Below, piece by piece: positions 37,474-47,115 of a stretch of 64,000 nucleotides of DNA. A model generated the notes under the pieces. That model searched no databases, was not told where the DNA came from, and saw only the letters and a list, made by a program, of their open reading frames with translations. Each line of letters opens with the position of its first letter. Position 1 is the first letter of the stretch. Source of the DNA: Bradyrhizobium sp. sBnM-33. Its GTDB lineage: Bacteria > Pseudomonadota > Alphaproteobacteria > Rhizobiales > Xanthobacteraceae. The position numbers and the translations under genes were made by a program. The stretch is taken from the NCBI RefSeq assembly GCF_032917945.1, contig NZ_CP136624.1, positions 2,046,001 to 2,110,000 on the forward strand, read 5' to 3'.

Positions 37474-37850
37474 AGATTGATTTGGAGCCACACCGCAATA
37501 CAGCTCAACTGCTTTCCGTTCGTTCCACGGGATCGCAACCGCCGATCTTCTTTGTTCCGACAAGTCTGGGAGATTGTTCTTATGTCCTCATCTTGACAAA
37601 CGAAATGGACATAGACTGTGCTGCCTGTGCTCTGCCCTGGCCGTCTTTCAATGAAGTTTGTCCACTAACTTTGAAGCGATAGCCGCGCAAGTCATCTTGA
37701 TCAAAGAGATTCAGCCGAAGGGGCCATATCGCTCGCGGGATATTCCTCAGCGGCAATGGTGGCTTACGCAATTGCCGAGCGCGTAACAAACATCATTCAT
37801 GGCTTTCATCGATGTTACGGTTACCTGCAAATCATTGAGCCTATCGGAAG
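37470..37850 (+). pseudogene. NRPS thioesterase, frameshifted
   Basis: ATG 37470 overlaps the carrier stop (ATGA). The first frame reads PIFFVPTSLGDCSYVLILTN and MDIDCAACALPWPSFNEV, then stops at 37682; other frames give AIAAQVILIKEIQPKGPYR and AGYSSAAMVAYAIAERV, matching type I/II thioesterases that release NRPS products. The nucleophile motif Gly-Tyr-Ser-x-Gly has Ala in place of its last Gly. Similarity fades after about 37850. Confidence 0.7.
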
Positions 37851-38638
37851 CCAAAATAGTAATGGAAATGGTGTTGGAGCCTCTCGAGTGCTTAGATGGT
37901 TAGAGCTTGCTTCATGGCCAGCACGGCGACGGAGCTGCCATCAGGCAACGCATTGACTTGTTGCGATGCAACTGGCGCTCACAGGTGTCACAAAGAGAAA
38001 TTTTGCATCCTTGTCGCAGTTTGCGTCTCGTCTCGTCGCAACTGGAAGTTTGCGATTGCTCAGACGGACGTCAAATTCAGCCGTTCGCCAGTTGGTCTTA
38101 GGCGAATGATCTGAGACAGTGTCGCAGATACGCGCGGCGGAGGAGCCACATCGCAACGTCGCATCGCAGAGGGGGCGGTCCAGTGGAGTCTTTCGAAGTC
38201 ATCGATGTCTCGAGCCAGCACGATGAGGATCACTTTCCGACATCAAAAGCTGTAGATCACTGATCTGCACTTGACGACGCCAACTTCGAGCAATTCAGCG
38301 CCTCGTCACGTTGACTGTCAAGCGTGACCTAACCAGCACGGCGGTGTTGAGGCAATTCCAAGCCAAGTATGGCCCGATACTCTGGATTCATCGCGCGCTG
38401 CCGGGCGCGCGATCGCGGTGCTGCATTGTCCAGCTCGATTCGAGAATTCGGTCTAGCTGATCCGCGCGTTGATAAGTTCGGCGAGGATTGTCATATCGAT
38501 CCTTGTCGGGGTCCATTTGTTTGGATTCCTGCGCAAGAGGCCAAAAATCGCTGAATTTCCGCGCCATCCGGGTGCTTGTTTCGCAATATAGCAGTGCCCT
38601 TTCGAATAGAAGATGTCGTCCAAGAACGGAGATTGCAA
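37851..38638 (+). other. Degraded thioesterase tail and ald upstream region
   Basis: Up to about 38260 scattered pieces could be the worn-out C-terminal part of the thioesterase, but I cannot align them confidently. From about 38455 the DNA resembles the region upstream of the second ald copy (from about 41290), marking the left edge of the duplication. A GGAG lies just before the ald start. Confidence 0.4.
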
Positions 38639-39751
38639 GTGAAGGTCGGTGTTCCCAAGGAAATCAAGACGCACGAATATCGCGTGGGCCTGACGCCGGG
38701 GGCCGTCCGCGAATATGTGGCGGCCGGCCACAAGGTGGCAGTCGAGACCGATGCCGGCGCCGGCATCGGCGCTACAGATGACAATTATCGCAGGGCCGGC
38801 GCAACGATTCTGGACTCCGCGCACGAGATCCTTGCATCGAGCGAGATGATCGTAAAGGTCAAGGAGCCCCAGCCGTCCGAATGGACCCAGCTGCGAGAGA
38901 ATCATATCCTCTTCACTTATCTGCATCTGGCGCCGGACCCGGAGCAGGCTAAGGGCCTCATAAAGTCTGGCTGCACCGCGATCGCCTACGAGACCGTGAC
39001 TGATGCACGTGGCGGCCTTCCGCTGCTTGCGCCGATGAGCGAGGTCGCGGGCAGGCTTGCGATCGAGGCGGCAGGTAGCGCTCTGAAGCGGTATACAGGC
39101 GGGCGGGGGCTGTTGATCGGTGGCGTGCCCGGTGTTCAGCCGGCCCGTATCGTGGTGATTGGAGGCGGCGTCGTCGGTACGCATGCGGCACGGATGGCGG
39201 CGGGCTTGGGTGCCGAGGTCACCATCATTGACCGCTCGATATCCCGGCTTCGCGAGCTGGATGAGCTATTCGAAGGGCGCGTTCGTACCAGGTTCTCGAC
39301 AATAGACGCCGTGGAGGAAGAGGTATTTTCGGCGGACGTAGTCATTGGCGCGGTGCTCGTTCCCGGCGCGAGTGCGCCGAAACTTGTTAGCCGTGGCATG
39401 TTGAGCTCGATGCGCAAGGGCTCGGTGATCGTGGATGTAGCTATCGATCAGGGCGGCTGCTTTGAGACATCGCGTCCGACGACCCACGCTGATCCAACTT
39501 ACGAGGTGGACGGCGTCATTCATTACTGCGTGGCCAATATGCCGGGAGCTGTCCCGCTGACCTCGAGCCAGGCCCTGAATAACGCCACGCTGCCATTTGG
39601 TTTGGCTCTGGCCAACAAGGGATTTTCCGCCGTGCTCGAAAATCCGCATCTGCGCGCAGGCCTCAATGTCCACCGAGGCCGGCTAACTTATAGGGCCGTG
39701 GCCGAGAGTCTCGGCCTGCCATTCTCACCGATCGAACAGGCTGCGGCCTGA
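38639..39751 (+). CDS. ald: Alanine dehydrogenase
   Basis: 370 residues, full length. The enzyme interconverts pyruvate plus ammonium and L-alanine with NADH; in legume bacteroids it can produce alanine from fixed nitrogen. Substrate-domain motifs: VGVPKEIKTHEYRVGLTPG with Arg and Lys of the active site, and LFTYLHLAPDPE. NAD-binding motif: VVIGGGVVGTHAARMA. Catalytic His and Asp lie in FTYLHLA and VDVAIDQGGCFETS. I chose the GTG at 38639 because it follows GGAG and matches the family start. A decayed second copy follows at 41459. The gene ends just before a strong terminator. Confidence 0.92.
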   Translation: MKVGVPKEIKTHEYRVGLTPGAVREYVAAGHKVAVETDAGAGIGATDDNYRRAGATILDSAHEILASSEMIVKVKEPQPSEWTQLRENHILFTYLHLAPDPEQAKGLIKSGCTAIAYETVTDARGGLPLLAPMSEVAGRLAIEAAGSALKRYTGGRGLLIGGVPGVQPARIVVIGGGVVGTHAARMAAGLGAEVTIIDRSISRLRELDELFEGRVRTRFSTIDAVEEEVFSADVVIGAVLVPGASAPKLVSRGMLSSMRKGSVIVDVAIDQGGCFETSRPTTHADPTYEVDGVIHYCVANMPGAVPLTSSQALNNATLPFGLALANKGFSAVLENPHLRAGLNVHRGRLTYRAVAESLGLPFSPIEQAAA

Positions 39752-39788
39752 TCCCAGAGGCCCGTTGAGGGCGTTTCCTCCCTAACTT

Positions 39789-39819
39789 GGGCCACTCGTT
39801 CGGAGTGGCCCTCTTTTTA
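39789..39819 (+). terminator. Intrinsic terminator of ald
   Basis: GGGCCACT (39789-39796) pairs with AGTGGCCC (39804-39811), followed by TCTTTTT. It lies 38 bases after the ald stop. A related hairpin serves the second copy at 44059. Confidence 0.9.
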
Positions 39820-40129
39820 GGACTCTATCAATCTACTGCATTAGTGATACTCCATTCATCTGCGCGAACATGGCCATCTATCTCGGTCAGCTTTCGATCC
39901 CGCGTTATTTTTGAAGCGAGGGATTTGCCCTTCTTAGTAGACAACATTGGGGCGCCGACACTGAACCAGCAGTTGGATATTGTCGCTTTATCTAACTCAT
40001 TCGCTGATCCGGAAATCCGCTTGGAACTACAGTTAACCTATTCCGGACTACCACCTGCGTATTTGTGAGCGAGAACGTCAATTGACTTGGATTCAATATT
40101 TGCCCACTGCCTATTTCGAGGAGGTTCCA
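39820..40129 (+). other. Intergenic region, nothing recognised
   Basis: No conserved frame between the ald terminator and the small secreted protein gene. The last bases carry the GAGGAGG ribosome-binding site of that gene. Confidence 0.5.
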
Positions 40130-40399
40130 ATGCGCACTTTGGCTTTGACAATTCTGACGGTGGGTATGGTTTTGGCAGCAGGGCAAGCCCGGGCTCAGGC
40201 CTATGATTTTTCGTCCGCGCCTCCTGGGCCGGACAGCTACTGCTTGCAAGGGCGCATATGGGGCTATCCCGGTAATTGCCAATTCTCCAGCTACGCCCAA
40301 TGCATGGCCAGCGCGAGCGGTACTAACGCCTATTGCGGGATCAATCCCCAGTACGTGTTCGCGCGCCAGCGGCGCGGCGCCTATCGGGACCGATACTGA
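40130..40399 (+). CDS. Small secreted DUF3551 protein
   Basis: 89 residues. An N-terminal signal peptide (MRTLALTILTVGMVLAAG, then QARAQA as cleavage region) precedes a short cysteine-containing domain (YCLQGRIWGYPGNCQFSSY, QCMASASGTNAYCGINP). DUF3551 proteins are small, probably periplasmic, of unknown function and numerous in Bradyrhizobium and relatives. ATG 40130 follows GAGGAGG. The gene lies alone between ald and IS66 remnants. Confidence 0.85.
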   Translation: MRTLALTILTVGMVLAAGQARAQAYDFSSAPPGPDSYCLQGRIWGYPGNCQFSSYAQCMASASGTNAYCGINPQYVFARQRRGAYRDRY

Positions 40400-40575
40400 G
40401 CGGCAGTGAAGCAATATCGCAGCAAATAGCGGTGTGATGAAATCACAGCGCGAGTTAATCGAGAACGCGACGGGGCGGCAGTGAGAAAGGTCGTGTCCCC
40501 CATGGCGTAGCTCGGTCGAGCAAAGTCATGAGCGCAGTCCATGATCCCTACTGAAGCGGTCTGCGGCCTCCTCTC

Positions 40576-40740
40576 CTTCAAGAGATCGCCTCTGCGTCCG
40601 CGGAAGCAGAACAAATGACCGCTCAGCGGATCGCGGCGCAGCACCTCTTGCACTTGCAACGACAAAGAAGCGAAGCCTTTGCGCATGTCGGTATGGCCCG
40701 TCGCCAACCACACCCGAACTCCTGTAGGGATTGGAATCAT
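40576..40740 (-). pseudogene. tnpB: IS66 TnpB, N-terminal remnant
   Basis: ATG 40740 overlaps the tnpA stop (ATGA). The frame reads [20 protein letters not shown] and [12 protein letters not shown], the first half of TnpB, and then loses similarity. About 55 of 115 residues remain. Confidence 0.8.
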
Positions 40741-41143
40741 CGCCGATCCAGAACCCCGACGATCCTGCCAAGCGCCTCAACGTCGACGCTCGCGTCGACA
40801 ATGATGCGCCGTCCACCTGTCAGCTCGATCTCAATTCGCCGCTCCGTCGCATGCGATGTCGCGCCCTGCGACGAAAGCGCCACTGACCTAACCGGCCCAT
40901 CCTCCGCCACAACCGCTCTGACAAAGCCAGCCCCGGATTGGGCTCCGTTCGGTGCGAATGCCCTTCGCCAGGTCACCAGCAGAGAACGCGACAGGCCATA
41001 TCGACGCGCCGTCGCCGCAACCAGACGCTGCTCGGACATGCTTTCCAAAACAATCCGCGCCTTTCCTCCTCAGACCAACGCCGCCGCCGGCCCGTATCCA
41101 CCACCTCAAGTCGATTCAGCGCGCTGATCGTATGGCTGTCCAT
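40737..41143 (-). pseudogene. tnpA: IS66 TnpA, one frameshift
   Basis: Starts MDSHTISALNRLEVVDTGRR at 41143 with the same VVDTGRRRRWSEEE block as the intact TnpA at 57078. After a shift near 41060 the second frame continues ATARRYGLSRSLLVTWRRAF (helix-turn-helix) to 40737. Remnant of an IS66 element with no tnpC nearby. Confidence 0.8.
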
Positions 41144-41458
41144 ACGTACAGTTCTCAACCATCAGGACAGTCCGCCGCAAGGCGTCTTTCCTCGGAAGCT
41201 TACGACTCTGCGGTATCCTTCATTCTTCCAGTACGTCACTCGCGGGCGATCCCAGTGCTGGATGTTCTCATTCGAACGAGATTTCAGCCTGGCTAATCCG
41301 CCCGCGAGAGTTGTCGGATCGAGCTTGTCGTCCGCTGTGCGAAATCCTGCGCTTCAGCGCAACAAATTGTTGAATTTCTGCGCGATTTGGTCGCCTCTCG
41401 CTGCGGGTTTGTTTCGCAATTCCGATTAGAACGTGTTCTGCAGCTTAGGAGATTCCAA
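41144..41458 (+). other. Upstream region of the second ald copy
   Basis: No gene. From about 41290 the sequence is a diverged copy of the DNA upstream of the first ald gene (38455-38638). Confidence 0.5.
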
Positions 41459-42561
41459 CTGAAGGTCGGTGTTCCCAAGGAGATCAAGACGCACGAATAC
41501 CGCGTGGGCCTGACGCCTGGCGCCGTCCGCGAATATGTGGCTGCCGGCCATACCGTGCTGGTCGAGACCAACGCCGGCGCCGGTATTGGCGCTAGCGACG
41601 ACAATTATCGTAAGGCCGGCGCAACGCTTCGCTCGCGAGGTGTTCGCTTCGAGCGAGATGATTGTAAAGGTGAAGGAGCCCCAGCCGCCCGAATGGACGC
41701 AGCTGCGAGAGAACCAGATTCTTTTCACCTATCTACATCTGGCGCCGGACCCGGAGCAGGCTAAAGGCCTGATTAAGTCTGGGTGCACGGCAATCGCCTA
41801 CGAAACCGTCACTGATGCGCACGGCGGCCTTCCGCTGCTTGCGCCGATGAGCGAGGTCGCAGGCAGGCTTGCGATCGAAGCGGCCGGTGCGGCCCTGATG
41901 CGGTATGCCGGCGGGCGCGGGCTGCTCATCGGTGGCATACCGGGTGTCCAGCCAGCTCGTATCGTGGTCATCGGAGGCGGCGTCGTCGGTACGCATGCGG
42001 CACGCATGGCGGCGGGCTTGGGTGCCGAGGTCACAATCCTCGATCGTTCGATACCCCGGCTTCGCGAGCTGGATGAACAATTCCACGGGCGCGTTCGCAC
42101 CAGGTTCTCGACGATCGACAACGTCGAGGAAGAGGTATTTGCGGCAGACGTCGTAATCGGCGCGGTGCTTGTGCCCGGAGCGAGCGCGCCGAAACTGGTC
42201 AGCCGTAAAATGTTGAGCTCGATGCGGAAGGGCTCGGTGATTGTCGACGTTGCGATTGATCAAGGTGGCTGCTTTGAGACTTCGCGCCCGACCACCCATG
42301 ATGATCCGACTTATAAGGTGGATGGCGTCATTCACTATTGCGTGGCGAATATGCCGGGAGCTGTCTCGCTCACCTCAAGCCAGGCACTGAACAACGCCAC
42401 ACTGCCTTTTGGGTTTGGCTCTCGCCAACAAGGGATTTTCGGCCGTACTCGAAAATCCCCATCTTCGGGCGGGTCTCAATGTTTATCGTGGCCGGCTGAC
42501 TTATAAGGCCGTGGCTGAAAGTCTTGACCTACCATTCTCACCGATCGAGCAGGCTGCGGCC
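41459..42561 (+). pseudogene. ald: Second alanine dehydrogenase copy, decayed
   Basis: The gene parallels the one at 38639 almost codon for codon (VGVPKEIKTHEYRVGLTPG, then IVVIGGGVVGTHAARMA) but the start codon is CTG where the first has GTG. Bases are lost around 41630-41645, and an extra G near 42410 shifts the end. Three separate lesions make it inactive. The copies differ at many third positions, so the duplication is not very recent, or one copy was imported. Confidence 0.88.
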
Positions 42562-42581
42562 TGATCTCAGAGGTCCGCTAG

Positions 42582-44031
42582 GAGCCTGTCTCAGTAGTGA
42601 CTGGTCAAGAGGGAGCGAGTCTGATTCCTTGCGCAGCCATGAGCAAGGAATTTCGTCCCTGGAAGATCGACGAGGCCCAGCTTCTGCCGCCGAGCGTGCA
42701 GGATTATGTGCCGAGGGACCACGTTTCGCGGCTGATCGTGTCGCTGGTCAGGGAAAGCCTTGATCTATCGGCGATCCTAGGCAGCTACCGAAGCGGGCTG
42801 GGGCAGCCGCTGTCGATCCTCGGATGCTGACGGCGCTGCTTCTGCACGGCTACGCGAGCGGTATCTACTCGTCGCGGCGGATCGCCAGGGCGGCGGTGGA
42901 GCGGGCGGATTTCATGATGATCGTGGCGGGCGATGCGCCGGACTTCCGCACGATCTCGGAGTTCCGGCGGCGGCATCTTAAGGCGCTGGCCGACCTGTTC
43001 GTGCAGGTGTTGAAGCTGGCCGAGAAGGCCGGGTTGGTGAAGCTCGGGCACGTTGCGCTCGACGGCACCAAGATCAAGGCGAACGCGTCCAAGCACAAGG
43101 CGATGAGCTATGATCGCATGAAGAAGCGGGAAGCGGAGCTTGCAGCGGAGGTCGACCGCTGGCTCAAGGCGGCGGAGGCCGCCGATGCGCAGGAGGATAA
43201 GCTCTACGGCGACAAGCGCGGCGACGAGATGCCCGATTGGGTGGCCGACAAGCAGAAGCGGCTTGAGAAGATCCGCGAGGCCAAGGCCGCGCTGGAGGCC
43301 GAAGCCAAGGCCGCAGCCGAGGCGGAGCGCAAGGCGCGGGCCGAAGCCGAGGAGCGCCGCATCGCCGAAGGGGGCAAAAAGAACGGCAAGACGTCCGCGC
43401 CGCCGAATACGGAGCCCGACGGCAAGGCGCAACGCAATTTCACCGACCCGGAAAGCCGCATCCTGAAGACCAAGGACGGTTACATCCAGGGCTACAACGC
43501 CCAGGCCGCGGTCGATGGTGCCCATCAGATCATCGTGGCGCAGACGCTGACCAGTTCCTCCAGCGATCAGGCGCAACTGGCGCCGTTGCTCGACGGGATC
43601 AGGGCCAATCTGGGGACCAATCCCGACGAAGTATCGGCCGACGCCGGCTACTGCTCCGACGCCAATCTTCGCACGATCAAACGGCGGCGCATCGAGGGCT
43701 ACATCGCCACCGGAAGGCAGAAGCACGGCACCAAATCCGCCACCGCGAAAAAGGCTTCAAGACCCGGCTCGCTGATCGCCAGGATGAGCACCAAGCTCAA
43801 GCACGCCGGCTACCGAAGTCGCTACCGCTTGCGCAAGCAGATCGCGAAGCCGTCTTCGGACAGATCAAACAGGCAAGAGGGTTCAGGCAATTCCTGCTGC
43901 GCGGCATCGAAAAGGTCAGCGCAGAATGGGCGCTCATCTGCACCGCTCACAACCTCGTCAAGCTCGCAAGGGCCGCCTGAGCCGCCATTATCAAGATAAA
44001 ACTGCCTTCCCAAAGCTAACTGGACAGGCTC
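42582..44031 (+). mobile_element. IS1182-type insertion sequence, copy 2
   Basis: 1450 bases with terminal inverted repeats GAGCCTGTC (left) and GACAGGCTC (right), flanked by CTAG at 42578-42581 and 44032-44035. It separates the ald copy from its terminator. Removing the element and one CTAG restores a downstream region like that of the first ald gene. Confidence 0.9.
42639..43980 (+). pseudogene. IS1182-family transposase, two frameshifts
   Basis: ATG 42639 starts MSKEFRPWKIDEAQLLPPSV. One base is missing near 42811 relative to copy 1, so the frame ends at 42830 and resumes as MLTALLLHGYASGIYSSRRI. The middle has a long Ala/Lys/Glu-rich coiled segment, then KTKDGYIQGYNAQAAVDGAH (catalytic Asp region). 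Near 43845 a second shift leads to AVFGQIKQARGFRQFLLRG and the true end at 43980. Inactive without correction. Confidence 0.88.
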
Positions 44032-44058
44032 CTAGGGGACTTTTCCTCCCTGACTTGG

Positions 44059-44090
44059 CGGGCCACTCCTTCGGGAGTGGCCCGTTTTTT
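44059..44090 (+). terminator. Intrinsic terminator of the second ald copy
   Basis: CGGGCCACTCC (44059-44069) pairs with GGGAGTGGCCCG (44073-44084), followed by six T. Homologous to the terminator at 39789; now parted from its gene by the IS. Confidence 0.9.
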
Positions 44091-44437
44091 GGAAGCTACA
44101 AGTCCGCTACTCAAGCTGAGTCGTCTTGGAACGCAGAGCTCAACGGGGCAGTGATCCCGACGTGCCGATGTTTCAGGTCACTAGCGACAGGAACACGTAG
44201 CCGATGAAGATGCGGCGGCAGTTGGCGGCCGGTACCCTCGCTTTGGTCATTGGCGGTCGAGCAGCTGATGACCCATGCTCCTTGTTCTTGAGCCTCACAG
44301 ACTTGCTGGTGCGGGCGTCGCCTTTCGTTGCGACAGGGCTGCAAATGGATGAGCTGTAAGCGTTCGCGCTGCGCTGGCATCCGCCCCTTTTTGCTTCCAT
44401 CAGAGGCATCAAATTTTTTGGATTCAACGAACGCCAG
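44091..44437 (+). other. No recognisable gene
   Basis: Convergent intergenic space between the ald terminator and the 3' end of the MFS gene. Open frames here overlap one another and carry no motif. Confidence 0.5.
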
Positions 44438-46123
44438 CTACTGCTCTCCACGGCGCTTGCAAATTCCAGGCAAAGCGCTGTTCGCGGCGCGGTCGGGCGC
44501 CTCCTCCTTCCAGCGCACCGATCCGAACGGGCGCTCCAGCATGCGTCGGACGTGCACGGGCTCAGGACCGACGTGGAAAGCCTCAGCTTGCCGATCCAGC
44601 GCGCGCTCCGACTGGGTCGAGCGGTTGCGCTGGCGCAAATAATCGAGCCATGTCGGGCAGTGATAGCGCTCCGTCCACAGTTCGGGATCGGCAATATCGC
44701 GGGCAATCGACCAGCCATAGGCGCCGTTGCGCTGGCGAAACAGCTGGACGTCCTGCATCAAATTATGGAAGGCCCGCGCGTTCTCTTGCCTGATCCGATA
44801 TTCGATCTCCACCACAAGCGGCCCGCTGCGTCCGGTCAGCGCCAGCCGCACCTTGGGATCCTCGAGCATCTCAGGCTCTTCGTCCCGCGCGTTGATGCGC
44901 GGCATGGGCAGCCACAGCCCGAGGAGCGGGGAGGCGAGCATCAAGGCGGCCGTGACCAGGAGCGCCGTGTCGACGCCAGCGACATCGGTCAGACGGCCCC
45001 ATCCCCAGCTACCAACGGCGATCCCGCCCGAACTCGCTGCCTGATAGGCTGCGAGCGATCGCCCAGCCACCCAGCGCGGAGCCGACAGCTGCACGCCAAC
45101 GCTGAAAAGCACCCATGTCATCATCCAGACGGCCCCTGCCAAAACCAGCGCGGCCGCCGTCAAGACCGGCTCGCGGCTCAGCGCCACTGCGGCAAACGCC
45201 CCACCCATGGACAGCGCGCAGGCGCGGATCGCTGCCTCACCGCTCATCCGCTTTCGCACCTCGGTGATGTTGAGCGCACCGACCACCGCGCCCAAACCAA
45301 AGGCGCCGAGCATGATGCCATAGGTCTCGGCGCCTCCATGCAGGAGATCGCGCGCGACCAGCGGCATCAGCGCAATGATCGCCCCGCCGATCACCCCCGT
45401 AACCATGGAGCGGGTCAACACAATCTTGATCGATGGCGAATTGATGATGTAGCGCACGCCTGAAACGATGGCGCGGTTGAGTTTCTCAGGCGGCAGGCGT
45501 GAGGGTTCAGTGCCGCGTTTCCACAGGAACAGAGCAAGCATCAGCGGCAGATATAGCAGCGCGTTGAGCGCGAACGCAGCCACTGCGCCGGCGGCCGCAA
45601 CGACGATCCCGCCGATCGCCGGGCCCACGCTGCGCGCGATATTGTAACTGATGCTGTTCAGCGCGACTGCGGCGGGCAGCGCTTCCGAGGGCACCTGCTC
45701 GCTGACCGAGGATTGCCAGGCAGGGTCCATTAGCGCCACGCCGCTGCCGACCACAAAGCACAGCACCAGCAACAAGTTTGGCGTGACCAGACCGAGCCAG
45801 GCGAGCGTCGTCAATGCGGTCGCGCCTGCGAGCGAGATAGTGAGCGAGACGAGCGCCACGATGCGCCGGTCACGCATATCGGCGATCGCGCCGGCCGGCA
45901 TCGAGATCAGCATGACCGGCAGCATCAGCGCGGTCTGCACCAGTGCTACCATGTCGGCCGCCGATGTCATCTGCGTCATCGCCCAAGCGGCGCCCACGCT
46001 CCGAATCAGGGCTCCCAGATTGGAGAGCAGGCTCGCCAGCCAGATGCGCCGAAAGGTGGCATGGCGGAGCGGCGCGGTGATGCCGTCGGCACTGAACGTC
46101 TGGCGCTTCGGCGAATCCGTCAT
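44438..46123 (-). CDS. MFS exporter (MFS_3 / enterobactin-exporter-like)
   Basis: 561 residues. The first about 410 form the 12-helix major facilitator fold of the MFS_3 group (RIWLASLLSNLGALIRSVGA, then the SISYNIARSVGPAIGG block). The remaining about 140 are a soluble extension (GPLVVEIEYRIRQENARAFH, GAYGWSIARDIADPELWTER) that resembles a ferredoxin-like/monooxygenase-type domain often fused to these transporters. Inner-membrane export of a small molecule is expected; the substrate is unknown. The ATG overlaps a short upstream frame (ATGA). It looks complete. Confidence 0.87.
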   Translation of the reverse strand: MTDSPKRQTFSADGITAPLRHATFRRIWLASLLSNLGALIRSVGAAWAMTQMTSAADMVALVQTALMLPVMLISMPAGAIADMRDRRIVALVSLTISLAGATALTTLAWLGLVTPNLLLVLCFVVGSGVALMDPAWQSSVSEQVPSEALPAAVALNSISYNIARSVGPAIGGIVVAAAGAVAAFALNALLYLPLMLALFLWKRGTEPSRLPPEKLNRAIVSGVRYIINSPSIKIVLTRSMVTGVIGGAIIALMPLVARDLLHGGAETYGIMLGAFGLGAVVGALNITEVRKRMSGEAAIRACALSMGGAFAAVALSREPVLTAAALVLAGAVWMMTWVLFSVGVQLSAPRWVAGRSLAAYQAASSGGIAVGSWGWGRLTDVAGVDTALLVTAALMLASPLLGLWLPMPRINARDEEPEMLEDPKVRLALTGRSGPLVVEIEYRIRQENARAFHNLMQDVQLFRQRNGAYGWSIARDIADPELWTERYHCPTWLDYLRQRNRSTQSERALDRQAEAFHVGPEPVHVRRMLERPFGSVRWKEEAPDRAANSALPGICKRRGEQ

Positions 46124-46356
46124 ATCAACGCCTGCTTTGCCTCCGAGGGTTTGTTCCTGGACCAGATCGGTGTTGGTCCGGTAAACTTGGCCCCTAGCAA
46201 CCGGGCAAGCGCTTCTTCAACTTCGGTTAGTTTGCGCACTTTGCGTTCGAAAGCCTCATGGCGCCAGCTAACATCCGGACGCATCGCCAAAATTGGTGTG
46301 CCACCTTCGTGCGCGAGATTGGGCCTCCCGCCCAGTGGAAGTGAAAGCCTACGCAT
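46120..46356 (-). CDS. Short frame coupled to the MFS gene
   Basis: 78 residues from 46356 (MRRLSLPLGGRPNLAHEGGT), no domain recognised. The stop overlaps the MFS start in ATGA, which is the only support. Part of it (FERKVRKLTEVEEALARLLG) looks helical. It may be a remnant of a regulator or a spurious frame. Confidence 0.3.
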   Translation of the reverse strand: MRRLSLPLGGRPNLAHEGGTPILAMRPDVSWRHEAFERKVRKLTEVEEALARLLGAKFTGPTPIWSRNKPSEAKQALI

Positions 46357-46407
46357 TCATCACGGCGCGTTGTCAATTTCGCTGAAACAGCATCGCCTCT
46401 GATACCC

Positions 46408-47115
46408 TCAGCAGACGGACGCCATCGTTATCCGACAGAGATCAGTGATGTCGTAGATGGGCAACTTCGCGATACGGCGGATCGCCTGCGCGACCATCGG
46501 GAACGCCGCGCATTCGAATAGGATGGCCGCGATCGCCGGATGCTCAGCGCGGAGTCGCGCGATGCAGGCGGCGACATCTGCCTCGATAGCACCGACGTCG
46601 ATCGGTGGCGTTGGACGCTTCAACTCGTCTTGCCAGAACGTGCTGCCTTCGATACCGCCGATCACGATCCGAGCCCGCTCGGTCGTGTCATCGATGCCGA
46701 GCAGATCTTCGCCGCAATGCATCGAGTCATAGGTCAGCACGGCGATCTTGCCGCGCGGCGGCAGCTGGCGGAGCAACGTCGGCAAGAAGAGCAGGCTCGA
46801 CATTACCACGGGCACGTTCACCGAGGCGGCCACCGCCGGCTGATGTCGGATGGAGAAGCCGCAGGTCGAACTTATCGCGACGGCTCCTCGTTCGACCAGC
46901 CGCCGGGCGGCTGCGATGAAGGCTGGCTCGAGCGCTGGATCGCCGCGCACGACATTTTCCACCCAAGCTCCCGCGACGGTTTCCGAGATGATCGGGAAAT
47001 TGAAGGTGGTCGGGTTTAGCATTGAGCCGGGCAGAGGGCTTGGTGGTGTGACGCCGGGCGGCAGCCCGCGCTCAAGGTGCAGGACTCCGAGGGAGCGGGG
47101 GGCTTGTGATGTCAT
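46408..47115 (-). CDS. Aspartate/glutamate racemase-family protein
   Basis: 235 residues from ATG 47115 (a TTG lies two codons earlier). Asp/Glu/hydantoin racemases use two cysteines; here they are in AISSTCGFSIRHQ and AILFECAAFPM, at the expected spacing for the two half-domains. The N-terminus (LGVLHLERGLPPGVTPP) resembles a subgroup of uncharacterised members rather than MurI, so the substrate is unknown. With gamma-glutamyltransferase and amidases next door, an amino acid or hydantoin substrate fits. Confidence 0.75.
   Translation of the reverse strand: MTSQAPRSLGVLHLERGLPPGVTPPSPLPGSMLNPTTFNFPIISETVAGAWVENVVRGDPALEPAFIAAARRLVERGAVAISSTCGFSIRHQPAVAASVNVPVVMSSLLFLPTLLRQLPPRGKIAVLTYDSMHCGEDLLGIDDTTERARIVIGGIEGSTFWQDELKRPTPPIDVGAIEADVAACIARLRAEHPAIAAILFECAAFPMVAQAIRRIAKLPIYDITDLCRITMASVC

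Noticed and set aside
38540..38600. GGTGCTTGTTTCGC before ald as a sigma-54 promoter
   Set aside because: Spacing is right but both boxes match poorly, and no TGT-N10-ACA was found upstream.
39787..40068. 93-codon plus-strand frame after ald
   Set aside because: Its start lies inside the ald terminator hairpin and it shows no conserved motif.
44552..45463. 303-codon plus-strand frame
   Set aside because: Antisense to the intact MFS exporter gene.
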